Source: Gibbsiella quercinecans
Lineage (GTDB): Bacteria; Pseudomonadota; Gammaproteobacteria; Enterobacterales; Enterobacteriaceae
Reading direction: 5' to 3'
DNA: 64,000 nt
NCBI RefSeq assembly: GCF_002291425.1
Contig: NZ_CP014136.1
Location: 1,674,001-1,738,000 of the forward strand
Below the pieces are notes generated by a model. That model saw nothing but the letters and a program-made list of their open reading frames with translations. It had not been told where the DNA came from and ran no database searches. The first letter of the stretch is position 1; each line of letters opens with the position of its first letter. Below are positions 51,022 through 60,845 of the stretch, piece after piece. The translations under genes and the position numbers were made by a program.

Positions 51022-52386
51022 ATGAGCACAACTGACGATTCATTTCCTGTTACCTCTGAACCGTTATCGATTCAGAAGACATCACTGAAAGATAAGTGGT
51101 GGCATATTATGGACACCTGGAAGGTCGGCATTATTCCATTGCCGTTATTCCTGTTGGCGGGCGCATTAATTGCGATCGACTGTCTTGGCGGCAAATTACC
51201 GAGCGACATCGTGGTGATGGTGGCGACGCTGGCGTTCTTCGGCTTTGCCTGCGGCGAATTCGGTAAACGCCTGCCGATCGTCGGCAAGCTGGGGGCGGCG
51301 GCGATTTGCGCCACCTTTATCCCCTCGGCCATGGTTTACTACGGTCTGCTGCCGGACGTGGTCGTGGAATCCACCACCAAGTTCTACAAATCCACCAATA
51401 TTCTCTATCTCTATATCTGCTGCATCATCGTCGGCAGCATCATGAGCATGAATCGCACCACGCTGATCCAGGGCTTCCTGCGTATCTTCTTCCCGATGCT
51501 GTGCGGTGAAGTGGTCGGCATGCTGGTAGGGATGGGCGTCGGCCTGGCGCTCGGCATGGAACCGTTCCAAATCTTCTTCTTTATCATTCTGCCAATCATG
51601 GCCGGCGGTGTCGGTGAAGGTGCCATTCCGTTGTCCATCGGTTACGCGGCGCTGCTGCATATGGACCAGGGTGTTGCGCTCGGCCGTGTTCTGCCGATGG
51701 TGATGCTCGGCGGCCTGACCGCCATCATTATCTCCGGCTGCCTGAACCAACTGGGTAAACGCTTCCCGCACCTGACCGGTGAAGGGCAACTGATGCCCAA
51801 CCGCAGCAACGGCGACGAACCCGCCCCGGCCGCGCCGGCGTTCTCCGGCAAAACCGACGTGACGACCATCGCGGCGGGCGCGCTGCTGGCGGTGCTGCTG
51901 TACATGATCGGGATGCTCGGCCACAAACTGATTGGCCTGCCTGCGCCGGTCGGCATGCTGTTTATCGCCGTGCTGATCAAGCTGGCCCACGGCGTTTCTC
52001 CACGCCTGCTGGAAGGCTCGCAGGTGGTGTACAAATTCTTCCAGACCTCGGTCACCTATCCCATTCTCTTCGCCGTTGGCGTGGCGATTACGCCGTGGGA
52101 AGAACTGGTTAACGCCTTCACCATCAACAACCTGCTGGTGATCGTCAGTACCGTTTTCGCACTGGTGGCAACCGGCTTCTTCGTGGGCAAAAAGATCGGC
52201 ATGCACCCTATCGATGTGGCCATCGTTTCCTGCTGCCAGAGCGGCCAGGGCGGTACCGGGGATGTTGCCATCCTGACTGCGGGCAACCGCATGGGCCTGA
52301 TGCCGTTCGCGCAGATTGCGACCCGTATCGGCGGCGCGATCAACGTATCGGTATCGCTGCTGATCCTTGGCAATTTCCTCGTCTGA
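51022..52386 (+). CDS. citS: Sodium:citrate symporter CitS (2-HCT family)
   Basis: 454 residues. Two re-entrant loop motifs are visible, GGVGEGAIPLSIGY and GGTGDVAILTAGNRM, plus ATRIGGAINVS at the end, all diagnostic of the 2-hydroxycarboxylate transporters. A soluble N-terminus (about 40 residues) precedes the helices. It imports citrate with Na+. GAGGGGC lies before the ATG. First gene of the plus-strand citrate operon. Confidence 0.95.
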   Translation: MSTTDDSFPVTSEPLSIQKTSLKDKWWHIMDTWKVGIIPLPLFLLAGALIAIDCLGGKLPSDIVVMVATLAFFGFACGEFGKRLPIVGKLGAAAICATFIPSAMVYYGLLPDVVVESTTKFYKSTNILYLYICCIIVGSIMSMNRTTLIQGFLRIFFPMLCGEVVGMLVGMGVGLALGMEPFQIFFFIILPIMAGGVGEGAIPLSIGYAALLHMDQGVALGRVLPMVMLGGLTAIIISGCLNQLGKRFPHLTGEGQLMPNRSNGDEPAPAAPAFSGKTDVTTIAAGALLAVLLYMIGMLGHKLIGLPAPVGMLFIAVLIKLAHGVSPRLLEGSQVVYKFFQTSVTYPILFAVGVAITPWEELVNAFTINNLLVIVSTVFALVATGFFVGKKIGMHPIDVAIVSCCQSGQGGTGDVAILTAGNRMGLMPFAQIATRIGGAINVSVSLLILGNFLV

Positions 52387-52407
52387 TTAAGCATTACAGG
52401 AACTGAT

Positions 52408-53271
52408 ATGAAACTCGCAAGCTTTATCCACCAGGGGATCCGTAGTTACGGCATCGTCAAGGCCGACGGGGTTATCAATCTCGGCCAGCGCCTGGGTAAC
52501 CGCTACGGTGATTTGAAATCGCTGCTCGCCGCCGACGCGCTGCATGAGGCGCAGCAGTTGGATGGCGAAACGCCGGATATCCGCTTTGACGATCTCGAAT
52601 TTCTGCCGGTGATCGACAACCCGGGGAAAATTCTCTGCGTCGGCATGAACTACGCCGAAAAACGCAAAGAGTTTGATCAGCACAACCCGGCGCCAACGCT
52701 GTTCGTGCGCTTTGCCGATTCGCAGACTGGGCATAACGCACCGGTGCTGAAACCGCGCCACTCCAGCGAATTCGACTACGAAGGCGAGCTGGCGGTGATC
52801 ATCGGTAAAGGCGGGGAAGATATCCCCCGCCAGGCGGCATTAAGCCATGTGGCGGGTTACAGCTGCTATATGGACGGCTCAGCGCGCGACTGGCAGCACA
52901 CCTGGTTCACCGCCGGCAAAAACTGGCGGCAGACCGGGGCGTTCGGGCCGTGGATGACCACCGCCGACGAGATCCCGGATCCGCATCAACTGGCGATCCG
53001 TACCTGGCTGAACGGCCGCATGGTGCAGGACGACAACACCGCCAGCATGATCCATAGCGTGGCCGAGCTTATCGAGTACATCAGTACGTTCACCAGCCTG
53101 ACGCCCGGTGACGTGATCATCACCGGCTCGCCGGGCGGCGTAGGCAAAAAACGCACCCCGCCGCTGTTTATGAAAGCGGGCGATCGCATTGAAGTGGAAA
53201 TCGAGCATATCGGCCACCTCAGCAATGTGATTATCGATGCGCCAGCCCACGCGCTGACGGCGGCACACTAA
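52408..53271 (+). CDS. FAH-family protein inside the citrate operon (possible oxaloacetate-acting enzyme)
   Basis: 287 residues, fumarylacetoacetate hydrolase domain. Metal ligands appear in SSEFDYEGELAVIIGKGG (Glu-x-Glu pattern), with KILCVGMNYAEKRKEF before and ITGSPGGVGKKRTPP after. This branch includes acylpyruvases and FAHD1-type oxaloacetate decarboxylases or tautomerases. It lies 21 bp after citS and 16 bp before citC with an AGGA site, so it is co-transcribed. Because citrate lyase makes oxaloacetate and no oadGAB genes are here, decarboxylation or keto-enol conversion of oxaloacetate is a reasoned guess. Confidence 0.85.
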   Translation: MKLASFIHQGIRSYGIVKADGVINLGQRLGNRYGDLKSLLAADALHEAQQLDGETPDIRFDDLEFLPVIDNPGKILCVGMNYAEKRKEFDQHNPAPTLFVRFADSQTGHNAPVLKPRHSSEFDYEGELAVIIGKGGEDIPRQAALSHVAGYSCYMDGSARDWQHTWFTAGKNWRQTGAFGPWMTTADEIPDPHQLAIRTWLNGRMVQDDNTASMIHSVAELIEYISTFTSLTPGDVIITGSPGGVGKKRTPPLFMKAGDRIEVEIEHIGHLSNVIIDAPAHALTAAH

Positions 53272-53287
53272 GGACGAAGGCAATAGC

Positions 53288-54307
53288 ATGCAAGCACGCC
53301 CTCCCATCGACTTCCGCATCGCGGAAGTCAACGGCAATCGCCAACGGCTGGCCGCTATCCGCACCTTGCTCGCAGACAGCGGATTGGGCATGGACAGTGA
53401 CATCAGTACCTTCGTTGAGGCCTGGGCGGGAAACCGGCTGGTGGGTTGTGCCGGCCTGGCCGCCAACGTCATCAAGTGTGTGGCCGTCGACGAACAGTTG
53501 CGTGGTGAGAACCTCAGCGCGCGGCTGCTGGCGGAAGTTGAGCACCTGGCGCTGGCGCGCGGGCATTTTCATCTGTTTCTCTGCACCCGCCCCTGCAATC
53601 GGGAGCGCTTTCAGCGCAGTGGCTTCTGGCCGCTCGCCCAGAGCGGTAATAACGCGATTCTGATGGAAAACACCCCGTCAGGTATCCAGCGCTACTGCCG
53701 TTGTTTGCAGGCAAAGCGCGTGCCGGGCAAGCGCATTGGCGCGATAGTGATGAACGCCAACCCCTTTACGCTTGGGCACCGCCATCTGGTGGAGCAGGCC
53801 GCGCAAACTTGCGACTGGCTGCACCTGTTTGTGGTGCAGGAAGACGCCTCGTTCTTTCCTTTCGCCGCACGGTTGAAGATGGTGAAAGCCGGCGTGGCGC
53901 ATTTGGCGAATGTCACCGTGCATGAAGGCTCGCAGTACATCATTTCCCGCGCCACCTTCCCGGCCTACTTCCTGAAAGAGACCGGCAAAGTGCAGCAGGC
54001 GTGGAGTGAGATCGATCTGCTGATCTTCCGCAACCACATTGCGCCGGCGCTGGGCATTACCCACCGGTTTATCGGCAACGAGCCGTTTTGCGCTATCACC
54101 CGCCAGTACAACCAGACCATGCATCAGTTGCTGGCAGGCGCAGTAGCGGTGGTGGAAATCCCACGGCTCCAGGCCACCGGCCATGCCATCTCTGCATCGG
54201 AAGTGCGCCGTTTACTTAAAACACATCAGTTTTCCCGTATTCGGGAAATCGTACCGGATACCACTTTCGCGTATCTCGAATCCCATTACAGCGCGGAAGT
54301 TGCTTAA
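53288..54307 (+). CDS. citC: [Citrate lyase] ligase CitC
   Basis: 339 residues. A GNAT-like N domain (VGCAGLAANVIKCVAVDEQLRGENLSARLLAEV) is followed by a nucleotidyltransferase domain with VMNANPFTLGHRHLVEQA (HxGH-like) and SASEVRRLL. It acetylates the thiol of the CitD prosthetic group with acetate and ATP, switching citrate lyase on. Start follows AAGG. Confidence 0.95.
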   Translation: MQARPPIDFRIAEVNGNRQRLAAIRTLLADSGLGMDSDISTFVEAWAGNRLVGCAGLAANVIKCVAVDEQLRGENLSARLLAEVEHLALARGHFHLFLCTRPCNRERFQRSGFWPLAQSGNNAILMENTPSGIQRYCRCLQAKRVPGKRIGAIVMNANPFTLGHRHLVEQAAQTCDWLHLFVVQEDASFFPFAARLKMVKAGVAHLANVTVHEGSQYIISRATFPAYFLKETGKVQQAWSEIDLLIFRNHIAPALGITHRFIGNEPFCAITRQYNQTMHQLLAGAVAVVEIPRLQATGHAISASEVRRLLKTHQFSRIREIVPDTTFAYLESHYSAEVA

Positions 54308-54325
54308 AAAATCAGGAATCTAAAT

Positions 54326-54619
54326 ATGAAAATCGTGAAGGAGGCGCTGGCAGGAACCCTGGAATCCAGCGACCTAATGGTAAAAATCGCTCCCGCCGAC
54401 GGCGAGCTGGAGGTGGTTGTGCACAGCGAAGTGATCAAGCAGTTCGGCGATCAGATCCGCCAGGTGGTGGACGCCACGCTGGATGCGATGGATGTCCGCC
54501 AGGGGTTAATCATCATTGAAGATAAAGGCGCGCTCGACTGCGTGATCCGTGCCCGTCTGCAAAGCGCCATCCTGCGCGCTACCGAAGGGCAGGAAATCGA
54601 CTGGGGGAAACTGCTGTGA
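54326..54619 (+). CDS. citD: Citrate lyase acyl carrier protein (gamma subunit)
   Basis: 97 residues. [15 protein letters not shown] near residue 14 has the Ser that carries the phosphoribosyl-dephospho-CoA arm. The rest ([40 protein letters not shown]) is standard. The stop overlaps the citE GTG start. Confidence 0.96.
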   Translation: MKIVKEALAGTLESSDLMVKIAPADGELEVVVHSEVIKQFGDQIRQVVDATLDAMDVRQGLIIIEDKGALDCVIRARLQSAILRATEGQEIDWGKLL

Positions 54620-55491
54620 AAAAACTTCGTCGTAGCATGCTGTTCCTGCCCGGCGCTAACGCCGCCATGCTCTCCACTGCCTTTATCTATCGCCCGGACT
54701 CGATCATGTTCGATCTGGAAGATGCGGTCGCCCTGCGTGAAAAAGATACGGCGCGCCTGTTGGTGTTCCATGCGCTGCAACACCCCATGTACCGGGATAT
54801 TGAAACCGTGGTGCGCATCAACCCGTTGAACACGCCGTTTGGCTTGCAGGATCTGGAAGCGGTGGTGCGCGCCGGTGTGGATGTGGTGCGTTTGCCGAAA
54901 ACCGATACCCCGGAAGATATCGACGAACTGGAAAACCACCTGGCGCGCATCGAACTGGCCTGCGGCCGTGAAGTGGGCTCTACCCGTGTGATGGCGGCGA
55001 TCGAATCGGCTATCGGCGTGATTAACGCGGTGGCGATTGCCCGCAGTTCTCAGCGTTTGATTGGTATCGCACTGGCCGCGTTTGACTACGTGATGGATAT
55101 GCAAACCGAACGCGGCGACGGCACCGAGCTGTTTTACGCCCGTTGCGCCGTGCTGCACGCCGCCCGCGCCGCCGGGATCGATGCTTTCGACGTGGTGTGG
55201 TCAGACGTAAATGACGAGGCCGGTTTCCTGCGGGAAGTCGCGCTGGTGCGCAAGATGGGCTTCAACGGTAAATCGCTGATTAACCCGCGCCAGATCGATC
55301 TGCTGCATAACGCTTATGCGCCAACTCAGCAGGAGGTTGACCACGCCAAACGGGTTATCGCAGCGGCGGAAGAAGGTGAACGCAACGGCCTGGGTGTTGT
55401 TTCGCTAAACGGCAAAATGATCGATGCCCCCATTATTAATCACGCGCAGATGGTGCTGGAACGTGCGGCTGCGTCCGGCGTGCGTCATTAA
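54616..55491 (+). CDS. citE: Citrate lyase beta subunit
   Basis: 291 residues, HpcH/HpaI TIM barrel. [33 protein letters not shown] with metal Glu and Asp, [28 protein letters not shown] and [14 protein letters not shown]. Cleaves citryl-ACP to oxaloacetate and acetyl-ACP. GTG start overlaps citD (GTGA). Confidence 0.96.
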   Translation: MKKLRRSMLFLPGANAAMLSTAFIYRPDSIMFDLEDAVALREKDTARLLVFHALQHPMYRDIETVVRINPLNTPFGLQDLEAVVRAGVDVVRLPKTDTPEDIDELENHLARIELACGREVGSTRVMAAIESAIGVINAVAIARSSQRLIGIALAAFDYVMDMQTERGDGTELFYARCAVLHAARAAGIDAFDVVWSDVNDEAGFLREVALVRKMGFNGKSLINPRQIDLLHNAYAPTQQEVDHAKRVIAAAEEGERNGLGVVSLNGKMIDAPIINHAQMVLERAAASGVRH

Positions 55492-55501
55492 GGACAGAAC
55501 A

Positions 55502-57028
55502 ATGAATCATACTGAGCTTCTTCACGTTAATTTCCCACATCTGTGTGAGTTAACGCCCTTTGAGGGCGCCCATGCCACCACACCGTGGCTGGCTGACATT
55601 AACAGCAAACATACGCGCAAACTTTGTGCCTCGCTGGAAGACGCGATTGCCCGCAGCGGCCTGAAAGATGGCATGACCATTTCATTTCACCACGCATTCC
55701 GTGAAGGCGACCGGGTAATCAACAACGTGGTGGCAACGCTGGCGCGCCTGGGCTTTAAAAACCTGACGCTGGCCTCCAGTTCACTGATGTCCTGCAACGA
55801 TGCGCTGATCGCACATATCCAGAGCGGCGTGATCAGCCGGATCTACACCTCCGGGATGCGCGGCAAGCTGGCCGATGCGATCTCTCACGGCCTGATGGCT
55901 GAACCGGTACAGATCCACTCCCACGGCGGGCGCGTAAAACTGCTGCAGGACGGCGAGCTAAAGATTGATGTCGCCTTCCTGGGCGTGCCGTGCAGCGATG
56001 AGTTTGGCAACGCCAACGGCACGCAGGGTAAATCCTGCTGCGGTTCACTGGGCTATGCGATGGTGGACGCGCAGTTCGCCAAAAAAGTGGTGCTGCTGAC
56101 CGAAGAACTGGTGCCGTTCCCCAATATGCCTGCCAGTCTCGGCCAGGATCAGGTGGATCTGATCGCGCAGGTAGAGAGCGTTGGCGATCCGGCGAAAATC
56201 AGCGTCGGCGCGGCGCGCGTCACCAGCAATCCGCGTGAACTGATGATCGCGCGCTATGCGGCTGATGTGATCGAACACTCCGGTTATTTCAAAGACGGCT
56301 TTTCCATGCAGACAGGCTCCGGCGCAGCGGCCACTGCGGCAACCCGCTTTATGGAAGAGAAAATGGAACGCCACGGTGTGAAAGCGCGCTTTGCACTCGG
56401 CGGCATTACCGGCAGCCTGGTGGATCTGCATGAAAAAGGGCTGATCGAAAAGCTGCTGGATACCCAGTGCTTCGACGGTGAAGCGGCCGCTTCTTTGCGC
56501 CGTAACCCGAACCACGTTGAGATCTCCACGAACGTCTACGCCAACCCCGGCGGCAAGGCGGCCAGTTGCGATCAACTGGATGTGGTGATCCTCAGCGCGC
56601 TGGAAATCGATATCGACTTTAACGTAAACGTGATCACCGGCTCTGATGGCGTGATGCGTGGCGCATCCGGCGGTCACTGCGATGTGGCGGCGGCGGCTAA
56701 CCTGACGATTGTGGTTGCGCCGCTGCTGCGTAGCCGTATCCCGACGGTGGTCAAACGCGTCACCACGCGGTTGACGCCGGGGGAAAGCATCGACGTGCTG
56801 GTGACTGACCACGGGATTGCCGTTAACCCGGCGCGCCCGGATATCCGCGAGCGCCTGCTGGCGGCCGGCCTGAACGTCGTCGATATCGAAGCCCTGTACC
56901 AACGCGCCATCTCCCTGACCGGTGAGCCGAAACCTATCGCCTTCACCGACCGTATTGTCGGGGTGATCCGTTATCGTGACGGCAGCGTGATTGACGTTGT
57001 CCGCCAGGTGAAAGAGGAAAATCAATGA
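55502..57028 (+). CDS. citF: Citrate lyase alpha subunit
   Basis: 508 residues, CoA-transferase fold. Swaps acetyl for citrate on the acyl carrier. DGMTISFHHAFREGDRVIN, HSHGGRVKLLQDGELKIDVAFLGVPCSDEFGN and MQTGSGAAATAATRFMEEKM match CitF. ATG at 55502 lies 10 bases after the citE stop with AGGA upstream. Overlaps citX by ATGA. Confidence 0.96.
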   Translation: MNHTELLHVNFPHLCELTPFEGAHATTPWLADINSKHTRKLCASLEDAIARSGLKDGMTISFHHAFREGDRVINNVVATLARLGFKNLTLASSSLMSCNDALIAHIQSGVISRIYTSGMRGKLADAISHGLMAEPVQIHSHGGRVKLLQDGELKIDVAFLGVPCSDEFGNANGTQGKSCCGSLGYAMVDAQFAKKVVLLTEELVPFPNMPASLGQDQVDLIAQVESVGDPAKISVGAARVTSNPRELMIARYAADVIEHSGYFKDGFSMQTGSGAAATAATRFMEEKMERHGVKARFALGGITGSLVDLHEKGLIEKLLDTQCFDGEAAASLRRNPNHVEISTNVYANPGGKAASCDQLDVVILSALEIDIDFNVNVITGSDGVMRGASGGHCDVAAAANLTIVVAPLLRSRIPTVVKRVTTRLTPGESIDVLVTDHGIAVNPARPDIRERLLAAGLNVVDIEALYQRAISLTGEPKPIAFTDRIVGVIRYRDGSVIDVVRQVKEENQ

Positions 57029-57564
57029 CCACTCTGACGTCCGTTAAAGCGGGCGTCAGCCTTGAAGCGCTGCTGGCGGCGAAAGATAACCGTGCAGCGC
57101 GTCAGGCTGACTGGCTCGCACGCTATCAACAACCGATTATCTCACTGACGCTGGTGACCCCAGGCGCAGTCAAAGACAGTATTCGCTACCGCAACACCAT
57201 GGGCGTGGCGCTGCAAGCCTGCGATCAACTGCTGTGGCAAAACCGCTGGCCGGTGTTGGATCGCCAGGTGCTATGGCTGCCGACCGGCGCGGAAGCGCTA
57301 TGGTGCGTTGAGCACCCGGCGGTAGAGATTAAAGCGCAGTGCGTTGAGATGGAACAGACGCATTCGCTTGGCCGGCTGTGGGACATTGACGTGTTTTGCC
57401 CGAAAAATGGGCAAATCGGGCGGCATTCGCTGGATTTGAATACCCGCCGCTGCCTGGTGTGTAATGAGCCGGCACACGGCTGCGCGCGTTCACGCCGCCA
57501 CCCGGTGGACGAGGTGGTCGCACAGGTCGAGAAACTGATTGATGGCTGGTTCGCTCGCGACTAA
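57025..57564 (+). CDS. citX: Apo-citrate lyase phosphoribosyl-dephospho-CoA transferase CitX
   Basis: 179 residues. Attaches the prosthetic group to CitD. LVTPGAVKDSIRYRNTM, HPLGRLWDIDVF-like (HSLGRLWDIDVFCPKNGQIGRHSL, in two parts) and RRCLVCNEPAHGCARSRRH are family motifs. Last cit gene seen; citG, which makes the precursor, does not follow. A 7-bp inverted repeat (GCGGCAA/TTGCCGC, 57572-57597) without T tract lies after the stop. Confidence 0.95.
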   Translation: MTTLTSVKAGVSLEALLAAKDNRAARQADWLARYQQPIISLTLVTPGAVKDSIRYRNTMGVALQACDQLLWQNRWPVLDRQVLWLPTGAEALWCVEHPAVEIKAQCVEMEQTHSLGRLWDIDVFCPKNGQIGRHSLDLNTRRCLVCNEPAHGCARSRRHPVDEVVAQVEKLIDGWFARD

Positions 57565-57644
57565 ACCCGCCGCGGCAAATGTGCCGGAGCTTGCCGCCCG
57601 GGCCGGCTTCCCCTTCCCGATGCCCTTCTGTTCAGGTGGTAAAC

Positions 57645-58271
57645 TTACTTAACAGTCCATGCCTTGCTGTATTCTTCATTGAGGAAGAGTTCAGCAAGGC
57701 CGCTGATTTGTTTCAGACGCAGCACTTCATCCTGAGTCATCCCCAGCTCGGTACCTATCTGCGCATCTTTCCAGCCAAGGCGACACAGATCCCTGACAAT
57801 ATCGGACATGGCGGTTATCTGGTGTTTTCCCCTGGCCCGGTTGTGCCGGATGGTGGCCGCTATTCGCTCTTTCTGCCCGTGCCGGGAGACGTTGATGCAA
57901 GTGACCGGCAGGTAACCCTGGAGCCGTTCATGCAGTTGCTCGCACGATGCCCCAATCAGGTGACGATGAAAGCCGTCCACGACAAGGTTTTTTTCTTCCT
58001 GCCTGGCCACCACTATCGGCTGGGTAAAACCGTCCATCTCAATGGAATGCTCCAGCAATTTTTTTTCCACCGAGGCCATCACATTGGGGTTATAGTCGTT
58101 AGCCTCCACAGTCTCCTCCCGCACCCACAACACGCAGTCGACAGGCTCCTGGCTGAATGGGCTGTGCTGATGAATAAGGCTTTTCAGCTCATTGATGACA
58201 CGGATCTTCTGGTGCACATCTTCTTGTGCTTCAATATATTCAATGATGATATGCGCGATTTTCGGTGACAT
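57645..58271 (-). CDS. ibrB: IbrB-like ParB/Srx-domain protein
   Basis: 208 residues. A ParB-N-like domain (VDCVLWVREETVEANDYNPNVMASVEKKLLEHSIEMDGFTQPIVV, VDGFHRHLIG, RHNRARGKHQ) is followed by a helix-turn-helix (GWKDAQIGTELGMTQDEVLRLKQISG). In E. coli IbrA and IbrB raise expression of immunoglobulin-binding and other surface proteins and usually travel with mobile DNA. Start overlaps the ibrA stop by one base. No eib gene is in view. Confidence 0.88.
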   Translation of the reverse strand: MSPKIAHIIIEYIEAQEDVHQKIRVINELKSLIHQHSPFSQEPVDCVLWVREETVEANDYNPNVMASVEKKLLEHSIEMDGFTQPIVVARQEEKNLVVDGFHRHLIGASCEQLHERLQGYLPVTCINVSRHGQKERIAATIRHNRARGKHQITAMSDIVRDLCRLGWKDAQIGTELGMTQDEVLRLKQISGLAELFLNEEYSKAWTVK

Positions 58272-59479
58272 TACAGTACCCCCCATTCGGTTCTTTTCTG
58301 ACTGATGTTCCGGCAGTAGCGTTCATAGTGTTCGGATCGGGTTGGGCTGAACGACAGCGTTTTACACCAGAAATCATTTTTTATGATGGTCTTGCAGATC
58401 CGCCGCCAGGAGGGAATATCCCGGTAACCCAGATCATTTTCCTGTTCATCGGGTATATCGTCGGGAAAACCGCGTGTCTGGTACCAGCGCAGGTAGATGG
58501 CGATTTTATTGCGGTAATGTTCGGCGGTTTTTTGCGGCATGCTGTCCAGCAGGAACAGGGCGTAACTGCGCCAGGTATGGTGTGCAGGTTTGCGTATTTT
58601 TTTCCGCAGGGCGTAATAATCGCCGGATTCATTGGCATATATGCCGCCACTGTGGGCGCCGCTTACGCGGCGGCAGAGTTTTTCCCATGTATCCGGCTCG
58701 ATAATATGATAGAGCCATAATCCGCGGCGCTGCTCCGGGCCAAAGGGTTCGCAAACTCGCATATTTCTCAATGGCACGCCGGCGCGTTGCATCAGATCAT
58801 ACAGTGGATTGTAGGGAAGCTTTGTCTGTGCGAAGAATATCCAGATATCACGGGTTTTCCAGTCATATAACGGATAGCAAGTGTAGCTGTAGCCTTCCGG
58901 GGAGGCGGTGGTCCAGGGCGTGTCATCGCTGAAGCGCAGTTTTGTTTGTGAGGTTAGCGCCATATAACGCTGCAGGGATTCATCGGTCCGGATCCCAATC
59001 ATTGAGGCAAGGCTTTCCCCCCCGGCCAGCCATTCTGCAAACGCAGGCACAAAATTTTCAAAGGTCATGGCATGCCGGTAAAACGGGAAAAATTCCGGGC
59101 AGGTTATGGCGCCTTCCGGGGGCTGACGGATCCATTCAGTTCCCGGCTCCCAGGCGACCCATTCCGGCTGATACTGGGACACACCGTTCACGGTCGTTAG
59201 GGGTAATGCCACCCAGTAAAACTGGCCGACGACATCCTGGTAGCGTTCCTTCATGGCCTGGATGTGGTTGATGGTTAGTGAATACTGGGCTTCCCAGTCA
59301 ATGAACAGCACGTCAAACGTCTTGCCCTTACTCCGTGCCACTGCGGCGGTAAGATGAAACAGCACGGTGGAATCCTTTCCCCCGGAGAAGGACAAACACA
59401 CCTTATTAAAGGTGTCAAAAACCCATTCGAGCCGCAGCAGTGCTGCATCAAGTACATTAATATCCAGTTCGCGTTTCAT
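58271..59479 (-). CDS. ibrA: IbrA-like PAPS-reductase-family protein (DUF3440)
   Basis: 402 residues. PP-loop CLSFSGGKDSTVLFHL near residue 30, then FIDWEAQYSLTINHIQAM, an SMIGIRTDESLQRY segment and a DUF3440 C-terminus with Cys/His residues (CPEFFPFYRHAM). Start set at 59479 (MKRELDINVLDAALLRLEW); 23 more codons are open upstream. Forms the ibrA-ibrB pair. Enzymatic activity is not known from sequence alone. Confidence 0.88.
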   Translation of the reverse strand: MKRELDINVLDAALLRLEWVFDTFNKVCLSFSGGKDSTVLFHLTAAVARSKGKTFDVLFIDWEAQYSLTINHIQAMKERYQDVVGQFYWVALPLTTVNGVSQYQPEWVAWEPGTEWIRQPPEGAITCPEFFPFYRHAMTFENFVPAFAEWLAGGESLASMIGIRTDESLQRYMALTSQTKLRFSDDTPWTTASPEGYSYTCYPLYDWKTRDIWIFFAQTKLPYNPLYDLMQRAGVPLRNMRVCEPFGPEQRRGLWLYHIIEPDTWEKLCRRVSGAHSGGIYANESGDYYALRKKIRKPAHHTWRSYALFLLDSMPQKTAEHYRNKIAIYLRWYQTRGFPDDIPDEQENDLGYRDIPSWRRICKTIIKNDFWCKTLSFSPTRSEHYERYCRNISQKRTEWGVL

Positions 59480-60845
59480 GGCGCTGTTGCTTTCTCCATC
59501 ATGCATTAATGTAACCCTGTTGCGTCGGTGGATGTAGACTCGTGTCATGCTTTCATTACGTGTCGGTACTTGATCAGAATGATAAACTGGCCACCCGGCA
59601 CTTCCGCATGAAAGTGTTTTTCAAGTAATCTGGAGGATGATATATCACTATTAGCTTAGACATCAGGAATTATATATCTCCTGAATATTTCCGGCATCCA
59701 ATATTGAAGGCCGATCTATTCCATTAGAGTTAGGTCATCATGTAAGCATTTCCACTAATTAATTTTAATTTCTTATTTTTTGATCGAAAAACAACACAAA
59801 ACATTCATTTTAAATGAAAGATTCCAGAGTATTATCTTAAAAAAAACAATAAGCAAGTGTTCAATTCAAGACGCATTAAGCATTCCATCCTATAAAATCA
59901 TCGGTACTCATGATTTATTAACGCCCATTCTCATAACTACCAGTAGCAAACACTACTGGCATCGTTATATAAAATTTATTTTCACAAAATGATTGTCTAT
60001 TGATGTAGATCAGTGTAACTGGATGCGGTTAAATATCGAGTTTGATTTTCATAGGTACTTAAAGTTTAACACAATCAAAATACTGGAAAAATCATCAGGT
60101 GTTAAGTTTATATAAATCAACATTATTACTTATGATATTTTACACTAATTTTTGCGCAACAGTGTATTTTACTTACCCATATCAATATAACATCCTGTAT
60201 ATGCTGAAAAATTGTATTGATAGATTAAATAATCGTGTTTGCCGTTATTTTTTGGAATATTGGAAATAAATAAAACCACACTGATTGGATGCTGCTCTTC
60301 TGTTAATTTTTCGCGATAACCCCCACTGTTTATCAACTGTATCCCTCGCCCATCGCAGAGGATAAACCGCCAGGATTAACGATATTTAAATACAGGCATT
60401 TAGTACCGCACCGTTATTTTTACCCATAAACACCGCCAGATGAAATAATTCCATTACATCAATAGACGCGATGTTAAATAGTATCATTTATTTTAGCCAT
60501 AAAAATGTTTGGCAAATGTTAACCATACAGGTAAATATACTAAAAACCTGAATTAAAAACTGATAAAAAACAATAAATAAGATATTAATTTTCTTATTTT
60601 ACAGCTAGTTACTTGTTTATTGCGCTTTTTTACCTCTTTTGAGTTATCGCATGCGCTATTAAGCGATCGGCAATTGTTATAAGATCGCTTCGTTTATCTA
60701 ACAAACTTTTGTCATAAACATTAGCCCGTGTCGAAATTATGTTTTATTTCCTCTCGTTAGTCATTGTTGACTCTCGTGGTGAGATTTATTCCCCCATCAA
60801 TTACTAACAGGCTTTTTTATTTATGGGTTAACAAGGGAATTAGAT
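59480..60845. other. AT-rich region upstream of the Tad locus
   Basis: About 1.37 kb, mostly near 30% GC against about 58-60% around it. No convincing gene was found: a 70-codon frame at 59780-59992 starts with TTG, lacks a ribosome site and matches nothing I know. The last 150 bp presumably contain the flp promoter. The composition suggests acquired, H-NS-type silenced DNA. Confidence 0.6.

Noticed and set aside
51196-52206. 336-codon minus-strand frame opposite citS
   Set aside because: His/Gln/Asp-rich shadow of the symporter with no domain.
59780-59992. 70-codon frame in the AT-rich region
   Set aside because: TTG start, no Shine-Dalgarno sequence, no family resemblance; long frames on AT-rich sequence of this size are not unusual enough.
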